A DNA stretch of 64,000 nucleotides from Nectonema munidae (Eukaryota; Nematomorpha; Nectonematoida; Nectonematidae). Both the position numbers and the translations under genes were made by a program. This document shows, piece by piece, positions 62,601-64,000 of the stretch (positions within the stretch are counted from its first letter, which is position 1; each line of letters begins with the position of its first letter). Under the pieces are notes generated by a model that searched no databases, was not told the DNA's origin, and saw only the letters and a program-made list of their open reading frames with translations. Location of the stretch: assembly GCA_030549495.1 (NCBI GenBank), contig JAUIRK010000464.1, positions 62,001-126,000 on the forward strand. The letters are read 5' to 3'.

Positions 62601-64000
62601 ATTCACATGTTCAAGTATTTCTACTAAAATTGATAAATTCTAGTTAACTTTATCTACGTTCCCTTCATACTTTGAATATGAAGCATATCAGGCAGCTCTG
62701 TATACCTAGAGCCTTTCTGATAAATACTTACAAAGACATTGGTCTACGGTATTTGGTTCTATTCTCTCACGCAAACATCAATAAAATTCAAAAATCCAAA
62801 CACCACTTTACCTGCTCCCACAGAACACATTACCAACACATAACACTCAAGATCTACTCACTAAAACTCTAGTCCTAAACGCACACACATGAACATCCAC
62901 GTATCGGACATCAGAGCAAACCAAAGCTTTCAGCACTCCATACCCCCTCAATCACCTATACCACGCTCCTCAACCACATAGACACTTTAATGAAGGCAAC
63001 ATTCACTCTTAACCAAACTATCCTCTACCTCAGATATGTCAAACTCAAACTAAAAACGGAACCGCATTGATTTTGGGTTGCTGGAATAAGGGAGGAACGT
63101 CTGTTAATTAAAGTAGGAAGATAAATAGCAAATTTTCTTTATTAAAAATAAAATCTTAGAATAACAATAAAAAACCATTTGTTTATTTTGAAACCATTAA
63201 ATAATTTAAATATTTTGCCCTGAATTTTGGCATCTTTTATGACTTATAATATATTGAATTTGTGAATGCACTTGCTGTTTAAAATTTGATTAGAGATGAC
63301 AAGTGTTTGTCTGTTAGTCTTCTTCTATGTGAAGTTTTTGTAGCTCGCATAAAAGGAAATAGCTATTCACAAACATATGATGAACCAAACATTGACATAA
63401 TTTTCTAAATTTTTATGGAACGTAAATATAAAATTTTGGTATACCCATGCTTTGAGTTCAAAATCAGAGTGCATCACTAAGAGTTGAATCTGCGAGCTTT
63501 CTTCTACATCCTCTGCATCAAAATTGAATGGTGCTGAAAATAATGCTAACTTGTTTTCAAGAACTGAAAAATCACGAAGTCTTTCTTGAAATTCGCATAA
63601 AATATTTTTCATATTTAGCAAAGTTAATAGTAATTATATTATTGATAGTGTTTTCAGACTCCTTGCATGAAGGAAAATGAATTATATTTTTTTTTTTTTA
63701 TCTTTGACTTCCACAATTTAAGTTTTGTAATGGAACACGTAATGTCATGAAACAACTGAGTGGGTAAGCTTGTGTTTTCCCTGAAGTTTCAAATTAATAG
63801 GATTTAAATGTCAAATAAAATCTACTTCAAAAACAATATCTTGGAACGAACTCTCATTTTTCATTTCTCTTGGATTTTCTCCTTTCATCTCCAAAAACAC
63901 AATTATTCCTTGTCTCAAAAAATAAAATTTCTAATTTCTGTATAAAATGGAACATCTGTAAATGCCTGAATTGGCGATGCTTGAGAGCATGGCTTCTGAT
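3253..64000 (+). CDS. NBEA: Neurobeachin/LRBA orthologue (rugose), spliced gene, 3' end outside window
   Basis: Gene span from the first ATG to the window edge; the exons are listed separately. The predicted protein follows human neurobeachin in order: N-terminal helices ([24 protein letters not shown]), concanavalin A-like domain ([38 protein letters not shown]), armadillo/DUF4704 region ([24 protein letters not shown]), [20 protein letters not shown] and the DUF1088 segment ([19 protein letters not shown]). Family members are roughly 2900-3600 residues, with PH-BEACH-WD40 at the C-terminus. About 1761 codons are seen here, so that end must lie beyond 64000. All 36 exon positions join with matching phase. 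Known role of the family: a large cytoplasmic scaffold for vesicle traffic and synaptic receptor targeting. Introns are bimodal, 48-226 nt or 0.4-6 kb. Arthropods usually carry one NBEA/LRBA gene, so the vertebrate paralogue label is loose. Confidence 0.95.
3800..3904 (+). CDS. NBEA: NBEA exon 2
   Basis: 35 codons, phase 0 to 0. Reads [13 protein letters not shown]..., matching human LLVGGEFDLEMNFII, then [10 protein letters not shown] against ELLEHCDVTCQ. Acceptor TTTTTAAG, donor GTAAAT. It is followed by an intron of only 48 nt. Confidence 0.92.
3953..4079 (+). CDS. NBEA: NBEA exon 3
   Basis: 42 codons plus one base. [19 protein letters not shown] matches human AEIWSMFTAILRKSVRNLQ almost residue for residue, ending [13 protein letters not shown]. 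Donor GTTAAC after a phase-1 G. The upstream duplication breaks 12 nt into this exon. The next intron (4080-8376) holds a mariner remnant at 6170-6600, a dispersed repeat at 7070-7443 and a small tandem duplication at 7950-8093; I see nothing else definite in it. Confidence 0.95.
6170..6600 (-). mobile_element. Mariner-family transposase remnant
   Basis: Minus-strand frames give [39 protein letters not shown] and [11 protein letters not shown], ending GFIE-stop. These are the C-terminal catalytic region of mariner transposases, whose usual text is WPPNSPDLNPLDYYVWG, VE..TNKT..NT.DELK..I and RFRSRLEAVI. Frames shift between pieces, and the first two-thirds of the gene is missing. Less AT-rich than the surrounding intron. 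Confidence 0.75.
7070..7443 (+). repeat. Dispersed repeat R1, copy 1
   Basis: Shares long stretches with 59819-60150: CTATACCGCTGTTTTTGAGA, a TATG/GTGT-rich middle, GTCAGACGTGTATTAATAC, then TTTTACACATTAA and CTTGTCAACTATT. It contains an extra CTAACAC-rich stretch at 7275-7335. No coding content recognised. Confidence 0.7.
7950..8093 (+). repeat. 77-bp tandem duplication
   Basis: GTGTTGGTGCGTTATTGCTC recurs after 77 bp, with the rest of the unit (AAAGTGTTCCGTTAAAATTT) nearly unchanged. A recent local duplication. Confidence 0.9.
8377..8480 (+). CDS. NBEA: NBEA exon 4
   Basis: Too short for a simple ORF scan; found by phase and homology. With the G from exon 3 it gives Asp, then [20 protein letters not shown], matching human DLLVDMLGVLASYSITVKELK, and ends TPDKKW (human GESGIW). 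Acceptor TTTGTAG, donor GTAAAT, phase 1 to 0. The next intron (695 nt) is plain AT-rich sequence. Confidence 0.9.
9176..9271 (+). CDS. NBEA: NBEA exon 5
   Basis: 32 codons, phase 0 to 0. [11 protein letters not shown] continues the Trp of exon 4 exactly as human W-PRHAVKLLSVL, then [10 protein letters not shown] matches human RHGPDTFFNF at the entry to the concanavalin A-like domain. Donor GTAAGA. Nothing recognisable in the following 1.1-kb intron. Confidence 0.95.
10409..10530 (+). CDS. NBEA: NBEA exon 6 (ConA-like domain)
   Basis: 40 codons plus [22 protein letters not shown] then [16 protein letters not shown] matches human [34 protein letters not shown]. Acceptor TTGTTAG, donor GTATGC. 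The phase-2 end (AG) can join either of two downstream exons, both beginning with C, giving Ser at the junction. The intron to 12396 shows nothing definite. Confidence 0.95.
12397..12529 (+). CDS. NBEA: NBEA exon 7a, alternative (mutually exclusive with 7b)
   Basis: 133 nt: one base plus 44 codons, entering in phase 2 and leaving in phase 0. Reads [13 protein letters not shown] ... [18 protein letters not shown], against human FRTSKGVGYSAHF ... SKGKGFQHCVKYDFQPRK. Open throughout, with acceptor TGCTTAG and donor GTAAAC. It encodes the same beta-strand stretch as exon 7b at 14381. Because the length is 3n+1, using both exons, or neither, would shift the frame. The 1.85-kb spacer to 7b holds a SINE at 14013-14163. 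Confidence 0.8.
14013..14163 (+). repeat. tRNA-derived SINE, best copy
   Basis: The head reads like a tRNA: A-box-like TGGTTAGATGC, and a perfect B box GGTTCGATCCC at 14064-14074. The body holds CAATACAAGCGGCGCAATTG and the 3' end a (CCTTTA) type tail. Lies between exons 7a and 7b. Confidence 0.8.
14381..14519 (+). CDS. NBEA: NBEA exon 7b, alternative (mutually exclusive with 7a)
   Basis: 139 nt: one base plus 46 codons, the same phases as 7a (2 to 0). Reads [20 protein letters not shown] then VKSSK ... [11 protein letters not shown]; human has GYSAHFVGNCLIV ... HCVKYDFQPRK. Acceptor with a long pyrimidine tract (CTCTTTTTAAG), donor AAG|GTATTT. It keeps FVGxCL and PRK of the family, while 7a keeps TSKGIG and GKGxQ. 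Both therefore look like working variants of one exon. Confidence 0.85.
15099..15218 (+). CDS. NBEA: NBEA exon 8 (ConA-like domain)
   Basis: 40 codons, phase 0 to 0. [20 protein letters not shown], then YVNGKIVSS ... WLVNTNE; human is [28 protein letters not shown] ... WHVNTND. Acceptor TTTTGCAG, donor GTATGC. The next intron (3.4 kb) contains two piggyBac-type MITEs (16609-16745, 18048-18184), a 70-bp tandem duplication at 17152-17291 and a GA run. Confidence 0.97.
15850..15867 (+). repeat. (GA)n microsatellite
   Basis: Nine GA units in the intron between exons 8 and 9. Confidence 0.9.
16609..16745 (-). mobile_element. piggyBac-type MITE, copy 1
   Basis: About 130 bp bounded by TTAA on both sides. 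Ends TTAACCCGTTAACGACC and GGTCTATAACCAGTTAA are inverted. Contains AGACGATATCTA and the inner near-palindrome GTCGACATATGTCGA. Confidence 0.8.
17152..17291 (+). repeat. 70-bp tandem duplication
   Basis: TCCTGAATTTTTTGACATTT followed by CTACTTTGTGTTACAAGCAA recurs 70 bp later with almost no change. Confidence 0.9.
18048..18184 (+). mobile_element. piggyBac-type MITE, copy 2
   Basis: Opposite orientation to copy 1, in the same intron. TTAACTGGTTATCGACCAC to GGTGGTTAATGGGTTAA, with AGTAGACATATGTCGACTTT near the left end and TAGATATCGTCTGATTATTC at the right. Confidence 0.82.
18639..18785 (+). CDS. NBEA: NBEA exon 9 (ConA-like domain)
   Basis: 49 codons, phase 0 to 0. [33 protein letters not shown] and LFQLGPNYG match human YDKCFLGSSETAD, FCGQLGAVYVFSEALNPAQI and IHQLGPGYK. 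Acceptor AAACAG, donor GTAAGT. The next intron (2.4 kb) carries a MITE at 20430-20546 and a decayed repetitive-protein remnant at 20650-20990. Confidence 0.97.
18854..18912 (+). repeat. Short tandem repeat, about 20-bp unit
   Basis: Three imperfect units of GTTCTAAATTGTCTTTTTTC type just after exon 9. Confidence 0.7.
20430..20546 (-). mobile_element. piggyBac-type MITE, copy 4 (second subfamily)
   Basis: Ends ACCCATTTAAGACCAAG and TTGGTCGTAAATGGGTTAA are inverted, with TTAA at the right and a slightly changed left edge. The inner palindrome here is GTTCCAAAATAGGAAC instead of GTCGACATATGTCGAC; AGACGATATCT is shared. Confidence 0.78.
20650..20990 (-). mobile_element. Remnant of a multi-copy arthropod protein (SLKIH...ERFHQDI type)
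   Basis: Minus-strand frames read [27 protein letters not shown], then pieces of the downstream motif (SGAW.EISLRH against GEHGERFHQDI, and YQG.WD / MMGDYVW). I recall this motif set from many-copy uncharacterised arthropod proteins that behave like repeats; their true element type is unknown to me. Several frame changes are evident. It is not a neurobeachin exon. Confidence 0.5.
21190..21249 (+). CDS. NBEA: NBEA exon 10 (20 codons)
   Basis: Short in-phase exon, [20 protein letters not shown], equivalent to human STFKFKSESDIHLAEHHKQ. Acceptor TTTTTTAAG, donor GTAATT. It is followed by a 68-nt intron. Confidence 0.9.
21318..21461 (+). CDS. NBEA: NBEA exon 11
   Basis: 48 codons, phase 0 to 0. 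[31 protein letters not shown] and [11 protein letters not shown] match human [31 protein letters not shown] and FVHSPHALMLQ. Acceptor ATCCTAG, donor GTAAGA. Nothing seen in the 661-nt intron that follows. Confidence 0.97.
22123..22277 (+). CDS. NBEA: NBEA exon 12
   Basis: 51 codons plus [22 protein letters not shown] then [10 protein letters not shown] matches human [32 protein letters not shown]. The tail [20 protein letters not shown] is a little longer than in vertebrates. Donor GTAAGT in phase 2. The next intron (2.5 kb) has a SINE 3' fragment at 22973-23035 and a MITE at 24218-24346. Confidence 0.95.
22973..23035 (+). repeat. SINE 3' end fragment
   Basis: GGACCTTCTCAATGAAAAAC followed by TATTTACCTTTACTTA matches the 3' part of the SINE family. 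A tRNA-like stretch (GGGTTAGGATG ... AAGTTCAAATC) follows at 23090-23145 and may be a second degraded head. Confidence 0.5.
24218..24346 (+). mobile_element. piggyBac-type MITE, copy 5 (second subfamily)
   Basis: TTAACCGATTAAGCCCCAA to GTACTTATTGGGTTAA. Inner motif TGTTCCCATTTGAGAACA, palindromic in its arms, then AATATCGTCTGATTTC. Both TTAA flanks are present. Confidence 0.75.
24770..24878 (+). CDS. NBEA: NBEA exon 13
   Basis: Found by phase: TG of exon 12 plus C gives Cys, then [20 protein letters not shown] and [16 protein letters not shown]. The human counterpart is CATLLAFLVELLKSSVAMQEQMLGGKGFLVIGYLLEK, so the pattern of hydrophobic residues and the K-x-LLVI motif agree. Acceptor ATTTTTAG, donor GTAATT, phase 2 to 0. 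Nothing definite in the 1.8-kb intron after it except a tRNA-like box near 25180. Confidence 0.85.
26718..26950 (+). CDS. NBEA: NBEA exon 14 (solenoid)
   Basis: 77 codons plus [22 protein letters not shown] matches human SSRVHITRAVLEQFLSFAKY; then [13 protein letters not shown] and [12 protein letters not shown] match human HILFNPAIWIHTP and LSLYTYLSAEFI. Acceptor ATTTCAG. The donor GTTCTT is weak, but it makes the next junction fit. Nothing seen in the following 1.4-kb intron. Confidence 0.92.
28383..28718 (+). CDS. NBEA: NBEA exon 15 (solenoid, longest exon)
   Basis: 336 nt. [65 protein letters not shown] and [14 protein letters not shown] follow human LQLMHTLKYYYWVINP, GITPKGLDGPRP, IISLRAFMLLFLK, NYLLTMHEDENIHDVLQLLV and PASMIPAFDQRNGI. 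This stretch is the least AT-rich coding sequence in the window. Donor GTAATA, phase 2. Nothing seen in the next 1.1-kb intron except a small hairpin at 29377-29422. Confidence 0.97.
29377..29422. repeat. Small hairpin CGTCTGCTTT/AAAGCAGACG
   Basis: A perfect 10-bp inverted repeat with a 26-bp spacer. The arms share the AGCAGACGAT core with the piggyBac-type MITEs, so it may be a MITE fragment. Confidence 0.45.
29827..29919 (+). CDS. NBEA: NBEA exon 16
   Basis: One base, 30 codons and [22 protein letters not shown] then IGFFLTH matches human VIYKLLASKSESIWVQALKVLGYFLKH. Donor GTAAGT, phase 2 to 2. No feature recognised in the 965-nt intron that follows. Confidence 0.93.
30885..31026 (+). CDS. 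NBEA: NBEA exon 17
   Basis: One base and 47 codons. [13 protein letters not shown] ... [13 protein letters not shown] corresponds to human SLFTLLGERLMLH ... VTVTTYNTLYE. The loop [11 protein letters not shown] is an arthropod insertion. Acceptor CTTATAG, donor GTATTT. The next intron (2 kb) carries a SINE at 31270-31402 and a LINE tail at 32173-32627. Confidence 0.93.
31270..31402 (+). repeat. tRNA-derived SINE copy
   Basis: Same family: GGTTGGTTAGATGC, B box GGTTCGATCCC at 31321-31331, GATACAAGCGGCGCAATTG, GTGCCTTCTTGATGAAAT. Shorter 3' end than the 14013 copy. Confidence 0.78.
32155..32172 (+). repeat. Target-site duplication, left (LINE)
   Basis: ATAAGTGGCTCGACCTTT, repeated exactly at 32628-32645 across the LINE tail. 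Confidence 0.92.
32173..32627 (+). mobile_element. 5'-truncated RTE-like LINE 3' end
   Basis: The frame from 32201 reads [38 protein letters not shown] and [18 protein letters not shown], the tail typical of non-LTR reverse transcriptase ORFs (WFGHV.RM, RGRP..W). A +1 shift near 32505 continues as [20 protein letters not shown], also typical (W+..+..ADP). The element ends in (GAT)n at about 32599-32627, as RTE-clade elements do. Exact 18-bp target duplications flank it. The reverse transcriptase and endonuclease are absent (5' truncation). Confidence 0.88.
32628..32645 (+). repeat. Target-site duplication, right (LINE)
   Basis: Second exact copy of ATAAGTGGCTCGACCTTT. No mismatch suggests a fairly young insertion. 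Confidence 0.92.
33022..33255 (+). CDS. NBEA: NBEA exon 18
   Basis: 78 codons, phase 0. [46 protein letters not shown] and [11 protein letters not shown] match human ILTEQVCTQVV, NPMILKVVATLLKNSTPSAE, VRRLFLSDMIKLF and NSRENRRCLLQ. Acceptor CTCTCAG, donor GTATCT. Nothing in the 439-nt intron. Confidence 0.96.
33695..33874 (+). CDS. NBEA: NBEA exon 19
   Basis: 60 codons, phase 0. [40 protein letters not shown] and [11 protein letters not shown] match human CSVWQDWMFSLGYINPKNSE, NIFRILLYHAIKYEWGGWRV and WVDTLSIAHSK. Donor AAG|GTTTTC. The following 2.6-kb intron holds a MITE (34207-34344), a hAT-type MITE (34659-34800) and a SINE (36148-36280). The open frame at 35003-35326 lacks family similarity. 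Confidence 0.97.
34207..34344 (+). mobile_element. piggyBac-type MITE, copy 3
   Basis: TTAACCGGTTATCGACCAC to GATCGTTAACGGGTTAA. Carries the perfect 16-bp palindrome GTCGACATATGTCGAC. Closest to copy 2. Confidence 0.85.
34659..34800. mobile_element. hAT-type MITE, 142 bp
   Basis: Inverted ends CAGGAGCGTGGGAAGA and (right end, reversed) CAGAGGCGTAGGAAGA. The flanks CCTACTAT and CTTACTAA match 6 of 8, consistent with an aged 8-bp target duplication. Confidence 0.65.
36148..36280 (+). repeat. tRNA-derived SINE copy, degenerate
   Basis: TGGGTTAGGTTGTCG, decayed B box GTTTGATTCCA, CATAGTTCGAGACAAG, CTATCAAAACACC and a TAACTTTAACC tail align with the other copies. Confidence 0.65.
36457..36521 (+). 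CDS. NBEA: NBEA exon 20 (start of short linker)
   Basis: 21 codons plus [22 protein letters not shown] follows HSK where human has VTYEAHKEYLAKMYEEYQRQ. I chose donor GTAAAC over an earlier GTATCT because it keeps an open frame into exon 21. The next intron is 63 nt. Confidence 0.78.
36585..36622 (+). CDS. NBEA: NBEA exon 21 (38-nt micro-exon)
   Basis: AA plus T gives Asn, then [12 protein letters not shown] and a phase-1 G. It is supported by acceptor TTTTTTTTAG, donor GTAAAC and exact phase fit on both sides, not by homology; linkers in this family are poorly conserved. Followed by a 140-nt intron. Confidence 0.65.
36763..36910 (+). CDS. NBEA: NBEA exon 22
   Basis: Two bases, 48 codons and [22 protein letters not shown] then [14 protein letters not shown] matches human [33 protein letters not shown]. 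It marks the end of a linker that is several hundred residues long in vertebrates but only about 50 here. Donor GTAGGT. Followed by a 207-nt intron. Confidence 0.95.
37118..37271 (+). CDS. NBEA: NBEA exon 23
   Basis: One base and 51 codons. [40 protein letters not shown] match human SVMDFVNSNENIIFVHNTIH and LISQMVDNIIIACGGILPLL. Donor GTAATC. The 971-nt intron that follows holds nothing I recognise, apart from a C-rich patch near 37840. Confidence 0.95.
38243..38435 (+). CDS. NBEA: NBEA exon 24
   Basis: 64 codons plus T. An acidic start ([12 protein letters not shown]) leads into [29 protein letters not shown] and LRQSLRL, against human TFLSRLMAMVDVLVFASSLN, FSEIEAEKN and MRQCLRL. Acceptor TTTATAG, donor GTAAAA. 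Nothing recognised in the next 1.8-kb intron. Confidence 0.95.
40200..40348 (+). CDS. NBEA: NBEA exon 25
   Basis: Two bases and 49 codons. [16 protein letters not shown] matches human VCCVAVRNCLECRQRQ, with the clustered cysteines kept; then a variable stretch ([20 protein letters not shown]) not aligned to human. Donor GTATAT. Next intron only 60 nt. Confidence 0.92.
40409..40513 (+). CDS. NBEA: NBEA exon 26
   Basis: 35 codons, phase 0. [19 protein letters not shown] matches human LLQDVDINRLRAVVFRDV. Acceptor TTATTAG, donor GTAAGT. Nothing definite in the 1.6-kb intron that follows except a TC run ending at 42037. Confidence 0.96.
42020..42037 (+). repeat. (TC)n microsatellite
   Basis: Nine TC units about 43 nt before exon 27, partly in the region where its polypyrimidine tract might lie. 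Confidence 0.9.
42081..42231 (+). CDS. NBEA: NBEA exon 27
   Basis: 50 codons plus [21 protein letters not shown] then [11 protein letters not shown] matches human [30 protein letters not shown]. The rest ([16 protein letters not shown]) begins the second, variable linker. Donor GTAAGT. Nothing in the 583-nt intron. Confidence 0.96.
42815..43003 (+). CDS. NBEA: NBEA exon 28 (second linker)
   Basis: 62 codons, phase 1 to 1. Lys/Glu-rich ([34 protein letters not shown]), open in the phase required by exon 27, with acceptor TTTTCACAG and donor GTAATT. No alignable human counterpart, as expected for this linker. The next intron (2.9 kb) holds the Penelope-like inverted pair and a Tc1-like fragment. 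Confidence 0.75.
43706..44170 (-). mobile_element. Penelope-like element 3' coding end (GIY-YIG), arm 1
   Basis: The minus frame contains [20 protein letters not shown] then [12 protein letters not shown], the GIY-YIG endonuclease signature with the preceding CxC of Penelope-like retroelements. Further on, [20 protein letters not shown] fits the family's C-terminal end. Upstream RT is absent. It sits head to head with a second copy. Confidence 0.8.
44191..44418 (+). mobile_element. Penelope-like element fragment, arm 2 (inverted copy)
   Basis: Reverse complement of about 43935-44170 with few differences, separated from arm 1 by 20 bp. It also reads through the [11 protein letters not shown] segment on the plus strand and stops soon after. 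Inverted, partly truncated copies are usual for this family. Confidence 0.85.
44560..44710 (-). mobile_element. Tc1/mariner-superfamily transposase fragment
   Basis: Minus frame [19 protein letters not shown] corresponds to the PDLNPIENLWxxLKR motif that contains the last catalytic acid. Only the C-terminal part remains. Confidence 0.6.
45886..45984 (+). CDS. NBEA: NBEA exon 29 (second linker)
   Basis: T plus GT gives Cys, then [20 protein letters not shown] and [12 protein letters not shown], phase 1 to 1. Supported by an open frame, acceptor CATTTTAG and donor GTAATT, not by homology. The next intron (1.3 kb) contains a 240-bp hAT-type MITE at 46573-46812. Confidence 0.62.
46573..46812. 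mobile_element. hAT-type MITE, 240 bp
   Basis: Inverted ends CGGTGGTGTACTAAG and (reversed) CAGTGGCATACTTAT. Target duplication ATCTACTA at 46565-46572 and ATCTACCA at 46813-46820 (7 of 8). The left part carries a G-rich stretch (GAGGAGGGGCTG). Confidence 0.72.
47271..47432 (+). CDS. NBEA: NBEA exon 30 (second linker)
   Basis: Two bases, 53 codons and G. Reads [20 protein letters not shown] then a Pro/Ser-rich end ([20 protein letters not shown]). Open, with acceptor TTCACTAG and donor GTACCA, in the phase that exon 31 needs. No homology support. The next intron is the longest (6 kb) and is the most transposon-rich stretch; a further phase 1-1 exon could hide in it. Confidence 0.65.
48237..49165 (-). 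mobile_element. piggyBac-family transposase remnant
   Basis: In order on the minus strand: [27 protein letters not shown] (family: SIDE.MV), [15 protein letters not shown], then the longest open piece (173 codons) with [18 protein letters not shown] (family: L..LG...TGTVR.NR), [15 protein letters not shown] (V..W.D...V). It ends with a Cys/His-spaced tail C....[16 protein letters not shown], like the family's C-terminal zinc-binding domain. The upstream portion is interrupted by a stop after KMV. N-terminus not found. Confidence 0.82.
49686..49858. mobile_element. MITE with G/C tracts, 173 bp
   Basis: Terminal inverted repeats of about 25 bp: GGGGTCGTTCACAATTGACG TCAAC at the left, GTTGACGTCTATTGTGAACG ACCCC at the right, with one or two mismatches. 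TTG directly flanks both ends, a possible 3-bp target duplication as in PIF/Harbinger. The inside has two long C runs on the same strand (49739-49753 and 49814-49826). Confidence 0.85.
49985..50870 (-). mobile_element. IS630/Tc1-like DDE transposase remnant
   Basis: Minus-strand pieces in order: [32 protein letters not shown] (helix-turn-helix), [60 protein letters not shown] then [19 protein letters not shown]. The order HTH, DExGF, GN/DN, YLPPYSP, NPIEN is that of this superfamily. Interrupted by several stops and frame changes. Confidence 0.78.
52940..53305 (+). other. Open frame of unknown meaning (121 codons)
   Basis: Reads [40 protein letters not shown] and so on, without a motif I recognise. 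It lies just before exon 31, in a stretch less AT-rich than the intron around it. It does not fit the phase 1-1 requirement as a simple cassette exon. It may be a fossil of a mobile element. A B-box-like GGTTCGAATCCC sits near 52802. Confidence 0.25.
53390..53548 (+). CDS. NBEA: NBEA exon 31 (DUF1088 segment)
   Basis: Two bases, 52 codons and [41 protein letters not shown] match human AKLERALEKVAPLLREIF and VDFAPFLSRTLLGSHGQELL. Acceptor TTGTTTAG, donor GTTTGA. Nothing seen in the 1.1-kb intron after it besides a CAT run. Confidence 0.95.
54171..54190 (+). repeat. (ATC)n microsatellite
   Basis: A short run of ATC/CAT triplets in the intron after exon 31. Confidence 0.85.
54606..54732 (+). 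CDS. NBEA: NBEA exon 32
   Basis: Two bases, 41 codons and [39 protein letters not shown] match human [20 protein letters not shown] and SIQKNAGLAFIELINEG. Acceptor TTTAAG, donor GTATAC. The 3.1-kb intron holds the Tc1-like element at 55821-57367. Confidence 0.96.
55821..57367 (-). mobile_element. Tc1-like element with long terminal inverted repeats
   Basis: Flanked by TA. Left end GAGTAGAGTGCAATTGTTTT and reversed right end CAGTAGAGTGCAAATGTTTT begin inverted repeats of about 230 bp (to about 56055 and from about 57145). Each repeat ends with a second, direct copy of the end motif (left GTGCAAAAGTTTTCAGCC, right GTGGAAAAGTTTTGGGCC), the IR/DR layout of some Tc1 elements. Inside, the minus strand keeps [19 protein letters not shown], an interrupted core, and [20 protein letters not shown] then [20 protein letters not shown] near 56180-56330, the usual Tc1 C-terminus. 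Several stops show the transposase is dead. Confidence 0.87.
57830..57970 (+). CDS. NBEA: NBEA exon 33
   Basis: One base, 46 codons and [40 protein letters not shown] match human [20 protein letters not shown] and QRAEDVHKHAEFESQCAQ. A GTTTGT 31 nt earlier could be taken as the donor, but reading on to CG|GTTTTC supplies the conserved [11 protein letters not shown] (human SQCAQYAADRR). The next intron (1.5 kb) holds the foldback element. Confidence 0.94.
58385..59165. mobile_element. Foldback-type element with repeated FB-like ends
   Basis: Left (58385-58520) and right (59015-59160) ends are inverted. Each is built of units of about 15-17 bp such as CATTTGGCCGAACAGA and CATCTGACCGAATGGA; the run GGCCGACAGACATCTGACCG is the same in both ends. 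The centre (58530-58735) is a minisatellite of TTAGTATAGTTAGAATATTG units. No coding capacity seen, so it is non-autonomous. Confidence 0.85.
58530..58735 (+). repeat. Minisatellite inside the foldback element
   Basis: Five or more copies of ATAGTTAGAATATTGTTAG joined by variable TTAGAGTTAGTGTTAGT spacers. Confidence 0.85.
59505..59651 (+). CDS. NBEA: NBEA exon 34
   Basis: One base, 48 codons and [34 protein letters not shown] match human EEEKMCDHLISAAKHRDHVTANQLKQKIINIL. Acceptor TTTTTTAG, donor GTATTT. The 1.5-kb intron carries the second copy of a dispersed repeat (59819-60150). Confidence 0.96.
59819..60150 (+). repeat. Dispersed repeat R1, copy 2
   Basis: Second copy of the family at 7070. 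It begins CTATACCGCTG and ends near ATCAGCGGTAG, hinting at short inverted ends. Non-autonomous DNA element suspected but unproven. Confidence 0.65.
61166..61284 (+). CDS. NBEA: NBEA exon 35
   Basis: One base, 39 codons and [37 protein letters not shown] match human [38 protein letters not shown]. Acceptor TTGTTTAG, donor GTGCGT. Nothing seen in the 830-nt intron. Confidence 0.96.
62115..62285 (+). CDS. NBEA: NBEA exon 36, last exon found
   Basis: Two bases, 56 codons and [21 protein letters not shown] is in the position of human EEDVVKSKKTFRSQAIVNQN; the remainder ([20 protein letters not shown]) is acidic and variable, as before the PH domain in the family. Acceptor TTTTCAG, donor GTGAGC, phase 1. 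From 62286 to 64000 I find no PH-domain exon, only a C-rich stretch at 62640-63110. Confidence 0.85.
62640..63110. other. C-rich, G-poor stretch with strand asymmetry
   Basis: Unlike its AT-rich neighbours, the plus strand is rich in C and A and poor in G (for example CACCACTTTACCTGCTCCCA, CCATACCCCCTCAATCACCT). The open frame at 62672-62872 has no recognisable motif. Possibly a decayed insertion; no element family identified. Confidence 0.4.
63111..64000. other. Intron sequence, nothing recognised
   Basis: AT-rich sequence after the last exon found. The minus-strand frame at 63367-63621 ([20 protein letters not shown]) shows no known motif. No PH-domain exon was found before the edge. Confidence 0.5.

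Noticed and set aside
1-64000. CRISPR arrays, bacterial operons, rRNA genes
   Set aside because: No regularly spaced repeats, Shine-Dalgarno-led gene clusters or rRNA sequence were seen; the spliced neurobeachin gene makes the DNA animal nuclear.

Overview
The window is AT-rich animal nuclear DNA with no bacterial features. It holds the 5' two-thirds of one large plus-strand host gene, the neurobeachin/LRBA orthologue (rugose in Drosophila), a BEACH-family scaffold for membrane traffic and synapse function. I assembled 36 consecutive exon positions from the first ATG at 3253 to a donor at 62286. They encode about 1761 codons, with splice phases agreeing at every junction. One position has two alternative exons. 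The PH, BEACH and WD40 parts must lie beyond 64000. The organism is probably an arthropod; a caligid copepod (sea louse) is my best guess from the AT-rich introns, the divergent but complete neurobeachin and the mariner/Tc1 load. That is inference, not proof.

Layout: 1-4079 holds a tandemly duplicated 5' end. Decayed copies of exons 1-3 lie upstream of the intact set, which is packed into 830 bp with one intron of only 48 nt. 8377-24878 encodes the end of the N-terminal helical region and the concanavalin A-like domain, including two alternative exons (12397-12529 and 14381-14519) that must be used one at a time to keep frame. 26718-42231 encodes the armadillo/DUF4704-type solenoid, with a strongly shortened first linker. 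42815-47432 encodes a poorly conserved second linker. 53390-62285 encodes the conserved DUF1088-type segment that precedes the PH-BEACH module.

The long introns are full of transposon fossils. They include five short TTAA-flanked piggyBac-type MITEs with inner palindromes, a piggyBac transposase remnant, a Tc1-like element with about 230-bp terminal repeats, mariner and other Tc1-type fragments, two hAT-type MITEs, and a G/C-tract MITE. There is also a foldback element with repeated FB-like ends, a tRNA-derived SINE family, an RTE-like LINE tail with an 18-bp target duplication, and an inverted pair of Penelope-like element ends. I recognise no second host gene.
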